9,618 nt of DNA, from contig JAUVKB010000077.1 of assembly GCA_030596405.1 (NCBI GenBank), positions 1 through 9,618 on the forward strand, given 5' to 3'. Below the pieces are notes generated by a model, which ran no database searches, was not told the DNA's origin, and was given only the letters and a program-made list of their open reading frames with translations. Made by a program: the position numbers and the translations under genes. Below, piece after piece: positions 6,608-9,618 of this stretch. Source of the stretch: Deltaproteobacteria bacterium. Lineage in GTDB: Bacteria > Desulfobacterota > Desulfobacteria > Desulfobacterales > JAUVKB01. Position 1 is the stretch's first letter; the number at the start of each line of letters is the position of its first letter.

Positions 6608-7495
6608 TCATTGAATATCTTTTTTGCTTACTATCTCCGCCAGTTCTTTTACCGCTTTCATATAACTTTTCATTCCATAATAAAAAACCGTATTATGATC
6701 AGCTCCGGGGATCTTGAGCAGCCTTTTATCCGATGACGGGCAGGCGTTAAAAAGAGCCTGTCCGTCACTAAAAGGGATAATATGATCATATTCGGCGTGA
6801 ATAACGAGCGTCGGTTTGTTAAACTGCCCGATTTTATCAATATTACAGAATCCTTCTTTTTCATGAATGCCTAAAGCATCCACATTGACACCGAGAAGCT
6901 TAAGCAATGGAATAGCATAAGCAAAACCGCTTTCGATAATGAGGCCGTCTATTTCATCTTCATGGTTTAAAGCCAGCTCAAGAGCAGAAGCGCTTCCAAG
7001 GGATCTTCCCATAATAATTATCGGGCCGGTGTAGCTGTTTGTATTCAGCCACTGTTTAACATAATCAAGAACAATATGGCAGTCACGCATCATCCCCGTC
7101 ACAGTAGGCATGCCTGTCGATCGACCGTACCCTCTGTAATCGACAACGAGAAAGTTGATCCCGATATTTGAATACATCGGCCCCAAATCATTGTAGTCCG
7201 ATACAATCTCACCGTTGCCGTGAAAGAAAATGATGGTCGGAGCGGGCTTGTCTGCATGATAAAGTTTTGCGCCCAGAAAAATACCGTCTTCAACCGGTAT
7301 TTTCAAATCAACGGCATTCCCTGCCAAAGAGGCGACTTGTCCATCAGGTCTTGGATGAAACAGCGCGGAAAGAAGCTCTGGATGATCAAAGCTTGAATAA
7401 TCTGTGCTTGAATAATCTATCTTGGAAAGATCCGCCATCGCTAAGGCACCCCCCATTGCCAAAACAAAAAAAAGTATTTTTAGAAACCTGTTAAT
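6608..7495 (-). CDS. Exported alpha/beta hydrolase, probable AUU start
   Basis: The alpha/beta-hydrolase fold is clear: oxyanion-hole HGNG, DYRGYGRS, nucleophile elbow GRSLGS (S165), acid D237 (EYDHIIP) and H267 (GADHNT), numbered from the ATT start, 295 aa in total. It resembles Bem46/YqiA-like serine hydrolases whose substrate cannot be predicted. The nearest standard starts, TTG 7462 and ATG 7456, would leave a truncated hydrophobic stretch. The frame stays open upstream to a stop at 7508-7510. Starting at ATT (7493-7495) gives MNRFLKILFFVL..., a positively charged N-region, a hydrophobic core, and an AMA cleavage site after residue 21, i.e. a full signal peptide. GGAG (7501-7504) lies exactly 6 nt before the ATT. 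The mature N-terminus carries a duplicated DYSS. It is in an operon with the transporter (33 nt) and the radical-SAM gene (34 nt). Confidence 0.8.
   Translation of the reverse strand: MNRFLKILFFVLAMGGALAMADLSKIDYSSTDYSSFDHPELLSALFHPRPDGQVASLAGNAVDLKIPVEDGIFLGAKLYHADKPAPTIIFFHGNGEIVSDYNDLGPMYSNIGINFLVVDYRGYGRSTGMPTVTGMMRDCHIVLDYVKQWLNTNSYTGPIIIMGRSLGSASALELALNHEDEIDGLIIESGFAYAIPLLKLLGVNVDALGIHEKEGFCNIDKIGQFNKPTLVIHAEYDHIIPFSDGQALFNACPSSDKRLLKIPGADHNTVFYYGMKSYMKAVKELAEIVSKKDIQ
7391..7418. repeat. 13-bp direct repeat with 15-bp period inside the hydrolase gene
   Basis: GCTTGAATAATCT occurs at 7391-7403 and 7406-7418. The period is 15 bp, so the duplication stays in frame and encodes DYSS twice (DYSSTDYSS) just after the predicted signal-peptide cleavage site. 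It looks like a replication-slippage duplication in a flexible linker. Confidence 0.85.
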
Positions 7496-7504
7496 TTTTT
7501 CTCC
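7493..7504 (-). promoter_or_regulatory. Ribosome binding site and ATT initiation codon of the hydrolase gene
   Basis: Read leftwards the order is GGAG (7501-7504), six A (7495 side excluded from the codon overlap by one base only in reading), then ATT (7493-7495). The GGAG-to-ATT spacing of about 5-6 nt is optimal. No ATG, GTG or TTG lies between this Shine-Dalgarno and the middle of the hydrophobic signal core. AUU initiation is documented for infC and pcnB of E. coli. Confidence 0.6.
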
Positions 7505-7528
7505 ACTTTATTATAGATTTTATCGATA

Positions 7529-8578
7529 TCACAACCCTGCGGCAAAAAGGATTCCCCCTATGGCAAGCCCAAAAACAAGATTAAAAACCTTAATAAGCAC
7601 GGAATCCTTAAGGCTGTATGAAAGAAGCGGAAGCATGCCGTGGCCGTCCTGTACAAATGATGTGGTGAATAGTACGGAAAAAGGGATAATCCCCTGCGCA
7701 TACATCATGACAAATATAAGGTGCGGCCCTGATTCCGGAACAATTCCCATTAAGGCCGCTATCAGCAATACCCATAGAATATGGTCATGGACAAAACTGT
7801 CCAGATTCCAGAAGGCCAGGCCCCATTCCACAAAAAGAAGGGCGCCGAAACTCCATAAAAAAACTCGAAACAGGTGTTTCTTTATGATGTGGCCCCAGAC
7901 ATGGGATTCAAGATAATGTTCAGAGCAAATCATAATAATGCATAATGTACACACGGAAAGAGAGATGAAGGTAATCCGTTTCCAGTCCCAGATGGATGGA
8001 CCCAGAGTCCCCGTTGTGATTAAAATAAGGAAAGAGACTGTAAGCACAAGGAGAAGGAACCGGGTAAAGGAAAGGGAGTGAAAATTTCCAAAAAAATTCG
8101 CGGGTTTTAAAATATCAGTGATATTTTTCTGATTATCCATACCGGGCAGACATTCTTCACAATGGGCATCAATGCATGATTCGCAAGTGGCAATCCCCAG
8201 AACAGAAATAATCCTGTCACTTATCCAGGCACAAGCTATTCCGCACACAAACAGCAGCCCGAAAAGGGCCAGGGCTGTGCCCGGAAACAGCGCAATCATT
8301 ACAAACGCCTCATCTCCGGATGTGGCTATCATTCCACCCACTATGGCGCCGAAAGAGATCATGCCGCGGGCATAAAGACTGACGTTCATAAAAGCGCCCA
8401 GACAACCGGGGGTAGAACCTAAAAAAGAGGCTAATGTATATTGTCTCCACCGGCCACCCTTGATGGCGTCCGACATGCGTCCCTTACTGATCATATCGAT
8501 AAAATCGCCCAGAAGCATCATCACAAACACGAAAAATGTGATCATCAAGGCATGTTTAAAGCCGGGAATAATCTGCAT
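7529..8578 (-). CDS. 10-TM putative metal transporter (ArsP_2 / putative manganese transporter family) with Cys-rich loop
   Basis: This 349-aa, strongly hydrophobic inner-membrane protein shows about ten membrane segments in two halves: residues 7-127 and 170-349. It has the family-like motifs GSTPGCLGAF (54-63), GDEAFVMIALFPG (88-100), PESGPHLIFV and VQDGHGMLPLL, which suggest an internal repeat. The loop between the halves carries C132-x2-C135-x3-H139-C140-x2-C143, a likely metal-binding site; related proteins often have His/Cys-rich loops here. The family is annotated variously as a heavy-metal exporter or manganese transporter, and no transported ion is established by this sequence. The position after cooC and cooT suggests nickel or another metal linked to CODH maturation, which is inference. 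The ATG at 8578 has GAGG 8 nt upstream. The 86-bp gap before it holds a hairpin and tandem operator-like repeats. Confidence 0.75.
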   Translation of the reverse strand: MQIIPGFKHALMITFFVFVMMLLGDFIDMISKGRMSDAIKGGRWRQYTLASFLGSTPGCLGAFMNVSLYARGMISFGAIVGGMIATSGDEAFVMIALFPGTALALFGLLFVCGIACAWISDRIISVLGIATCESCIDAHCEECLPGMDNQKNITDILKPANFFGNFHSLSFTRFLLLVLTVSFLILITTGTLGPSIWDWKRITFISLSVCTLCIIMICSEHYLESHVWGHIIKKHLFRVFLWSFGALLFVEWGLAFWNLDSFVHDHILWVLLIAALMGIVPESGPHLIFVMMYAQGIIPFSVLFTTSFVQDGHGMLPLLSYSLKDSVLIKVFNLVFGLAIGGILFAAGL

Positions 8579-8590
8579 TACTTAAACCTC

Positions 8591-8609
8591 ATCGGGTAGC
8601 ATCCCCGAT
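8591..8609 (-). promoter_or_regulatory. Hairpin abutting the transporter ribosome binding site
   Basis: Read leftwards, ATCGGG and CCCGAT form a perfect 6-bp stem around a 7-nt loop. The Shine-Dalgarno GAGG (8587-8590) follows immediately. No T tract follows, so it is not a rho-independent terminator. It could influence ribosome access or processing of the operon transcript. It does not match the conserved core of the yybP-ykoY manganese riboswitch as far as I can see. Confidence 0.4.
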
Positions 8610-8645
8610 AGAAATTGCTATATGGTAGAAATTGCTATATGCCGA
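8608..8645 (-). promoter_or_regulatory. Tandem operator-like repeats overlapping a candidate internal promoter
   Basis: The 16-mer TAGAAATTGCTATATG occurs at 8609-8624 and 8626-8641, a 17-bp period. Each copy contains an imperfect palindrome around AATT (TAGaAATTgCTA). Read leftwards, TCGGCA (8640-8645) lies exactly 17 nt from TATAGC (8617-8622), each 4 of 6 to the sigma70 hexamers, so the repeats would cover the spacer and -10. This suggests a regulated start of the transporter part of the operon, possibly by a metalloregulator. The repeats are certain; the promoter and regulator are inferred. Confidence 0.4.
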
Positions 8646-8651
8646 CTCTAT

Positions 8652-8673
8652 CATTAATCAGGCATTAATCAGG
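8652..8673. repeat. Perfect 11-bp tandem duplication at the cooT stop codon
   Basis: CATTAATCAGG is present twice head to tail (8652-8662, 8663-8673). The copy nearer cooT encodes its last codons, Pro-Asp-stop, and the other copy is just past the stop. The duplication leaves the protein unchanged and looks like replication slippage. Confidence 0.9.
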
Positions 8674-8862
8674 ATTACGGCTGAGCATGACAAGGTGGCC
8701 GTCCACGAGGTCGACAGTTTGAATATCGCCCTTGATGAACTTTTTTTCCCCGAACAGGTTTATGAGCCAAAAGCCCTGGCCCTCAGCCTCTATTTGTGCT
8801 ACATCTTTCATAATTTCACTTTGCTCATCCCCCGAATTCATATATACGGTACTCAAGCACAT
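8665..8862 (-). CDS. cooT: CooT-family nickel-binding protein
   Basis: This 65-aa protein starts MCLSTVYM and has the CooT-family layout: Cys at position 2, EIMKDV, then a central NLFGEKK and a closing VDLVDGHLVML. It matches the length of Rhodospirillum rubrum CooT, a small dimeric cytoplasmic protein whose Cys2 takes part in Ni(II) binding and which helps mature the Ni-Fe CO dehydrogenase. No other cysteine is present, so any site would need the Cys2 pair of a dimer plus backbone or other ligands. The start is secure: GAGGGGGC precedes the ATG by a few bases and the MC start is the family hallmark. It lies 39 nt after cooC, which agrees with a nickel-insertion role. Its stop codon lies in an 11-bp tandem duplication. 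Confidence 0.85.
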   Translation of the reverse strand: MCLSTVYMNSGDEQSEIMKDVAQIEAEGQGFWLINLFGEKKFIKGDIQTVDLVDGHLVMLSRNPD

Positions 8863-8883
8863 GTTCGCCCCCTCATTCTCATA

Positions 8884-8908
8884 ATTTTTAGTTTCATATT
8901 TTTAGTTT
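8884..8908. repeat. 11-bp direct repeat spanning the cooC stop codon
   Basis: ATTTTTAGTTT occurs at 8884-8894 and 8898-8908 (14-bp period). The right copy includes the TAA stop of cooC (8902-8904), and the left copy lies in the 39-bp gap before cooT, upstream of its Shine-Dalgarno. The sequence is AT-rich, so chance is less excluded than for the other repeats. Confidence 0.7.
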
Positions 8909-9618
8909 TTTGGCAATAGATTGTCAAGGATCTTGCCTGCCGCATGCAAGGCCTCTCCCCCACCGATTGCCTTGCCTTCCAAACAGGCCTCGAATACCAG
9001 GGGATCGGTTGGAATAGTACCTATGATATCTATGTTCTTGGTTCCGAGCTCGTCTTTCAGTTTATGAGCAATTTTCTCTGAGTCTATTTTGTTTAAGACC
9101 GCCGAGACTGCCTTGTTCATACCAAAGGACATCTCTTTTATTTTTTCAGCAAGAGTTACGGATTCAAACGAGGGTTCAACCACAAGAAGAACCCTGTCAA
9201 TATTCTCATCAATTCCCCTGCCAAAATGCTCTACTCCCGCCTCCATATCGATGATTGCAATTTCATTTTCGCCAAGGCGAAGTTTTTTCAAAAATTCCCT
9301 GCTTAATACCCCCATGGGGCAGGCGCATCCTTCCAGGGAGTGAAGGATTTTCCCTATGCTAATCAGCATAAGACCGTTCTTTCTGATTAGATGAGGAGAA
9401 GAAATATCCCCACTAGAGAGATGTTTTTCTGCCAGAAAGTTGGGCTGAGACATCTTCTCCTTTAGTTTTTTCTTTCCTCCGAAAAACTCCATAAGCGGGA
9501 CAGGCGGCTTTTCAAAACCAAGCATTTTGAAAAGCCCGGAATTTGATTCATCCGAATCTATCACAAGAACTTTAAGGCCACGGGATATAGCCTGACCGGC
9601 CAGCAAGCTTGTTAAAAC
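8902..9618 (-). CDS. cooC: CooC-type CO dehydrogenase maturation ATPase (5' end cut by window edge)
   Basis: The frame is open from the right edge to the stop at 8902 (238 visible codons). The visible start VLTSLLAGQAISRGLKVLVIDSD matches the helix just after a P-loop, so the Walker A (deviant KGGxGKT type) and roughly 10-20 residues lie outside the window; an apparent TTG start at 9606 is not real. Further MinD/CooC features are IIDMEAGVEHFGRG (Walker B/switch region), LLVVEPSFESV and AVLNKID. The CooC hallmark CxC is present as GCACPMG (Cys codons near 9327 and 9321); in CooC1 of Carboxydothermus this pair binds metal at the dimer interface. CooC hydrolyses ATP to deliver Ni to the C-cluster of CODH, or to ACS in the related AcsF. 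The switch I region reads DSDESNSG, where DxDP is more usual. It heads a leftward operon with cooT. Confidence 0.88.
   Translation of the reverse strand, partial: VLTSLLAGQAISRGLKVLVIDSDESNSGLFKMLGFEKPPVPLMEFFGGKKKLKEKMSQPNFLAEKHLSSGDISSPHLIRKNGLMLISIGKILHSLEGCACPMGVLSREFLKKLRLGENEIAIIDMEAGVEHFGRGIDENIDRVLLVVEPSFESVTLAEKIKEMSFGMNKAVSAVLNKIDSEKIAHKLKDELGTKNIDIIGTIPTDPLVFEACLEGKAIGGGEALHAAGKILDNLLPKN

Noticed and set aside
6185..6736. 183-codon rightward reading frame
   Set aside because: It is antisense to the radical-SAM and hydrolase genes, which have clear conserved motifs. Its translation shows no recognisable domain.
7422..7916. 164-codon rightward reading frame
   Set aside because: It is antisense to the transporter and the hydrolase start region. 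Its low-complexity translation has no family signature.
8579..8664. yybP-ykoY manganese riboswitch before the putative manganese transporter
   Set aside because: The spacer is only 86 nt, its single evident hairpin is 6 bp, and I could not find the conserved riboswitch core. A covariance-model search would settle it.
8632..8919. 95-codon rightward reading frame with a hydrophobic end
   Set aside because: It lies antisense across cooT, whose MCLSTVYM start and full-length match are convincing. The hydrophobic tail reflects the AT-rich spacer read in reverse.
9604..9606. TTG start codon for the CooC-type ATPase
   Set aside because: The frame continues upstream to the window edge with residues VLTS that match the helix after a P-loop, so the gene is truncated by the window and does not start here.

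Overview
The window most likely comes from a strictly anaerobic, moderately AT-rich bacterium. The best guess is a sulfate-reducing Desulfobacterota with a Wood-Ljungdahl (CO dehydrogenase/acetyl-CoA synthase) pathway. This rests on the CODH maturation ATPase CooC and the small nickel protein CooT at the right end, a multi-cluster radical-SAM enzyme, and the overall look of the housekeeping proteins. It is inference: there is no 16S gene or other marker. No tRNA, rRNA, CRISPR array, insertion sequence or phage gene was seen, and no gene-free stretch exceeds 300 bases.

Left part (1-2699): a PHP-family phosphoesterase of the histidinol-phosphatase HisJ/HisK type runs leftwards and is cut by the window edge. 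A 109-bp divergent spacer separates it from radA (recombination/DNA-repair ATPase), followed 34 nt later by rlmE (23S rRNA 2'-O-methyltransferase).

Middle part (2700-5304): a leftward nitroreductase and a leftward macrodomain ADP-ribosyl hydrolase each seem to have their own promoter. Next come rightward ndk and trmJ, which overlap by one base (TAATG) and are probably translationally coupled.

Right part (5305-9618): five leftward genes lie with gaps of 39, 86, 33 and 34 nt and look like one operon. In transcription order they are cooC (5' end outside the window), cooT, a 10-TM-type metal transporter (ArsP_2 / putative manganese transporter family) with a Cys-rich loop, an exported alpha/beta hydrolase, and a radical-SAM protein with N-terminal 4Fe-4S and 2Fe-2S domains. 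CooC and CooT put nickel delivery to CODH at the head of the operon. The transporter may therefore belong to nickel or other metal homeostasis, and the last two genes have no obvious known job in that pathway.

Most notable points: (i) the hydrolase has a complete signal peptide only if translation starts at an ATT codon 6 nt after a GGAG Shine-Dalgarno; (ii) the radical-SAM protein combines up to four Fe-S clusters and has no recognisable partner in view; (iii) a tandem 17-bp-period, operator-like repeat and a hairpin lie directly before the transporter; (iv) four short tandem duplications fall within about 1.5 kb of this operon.
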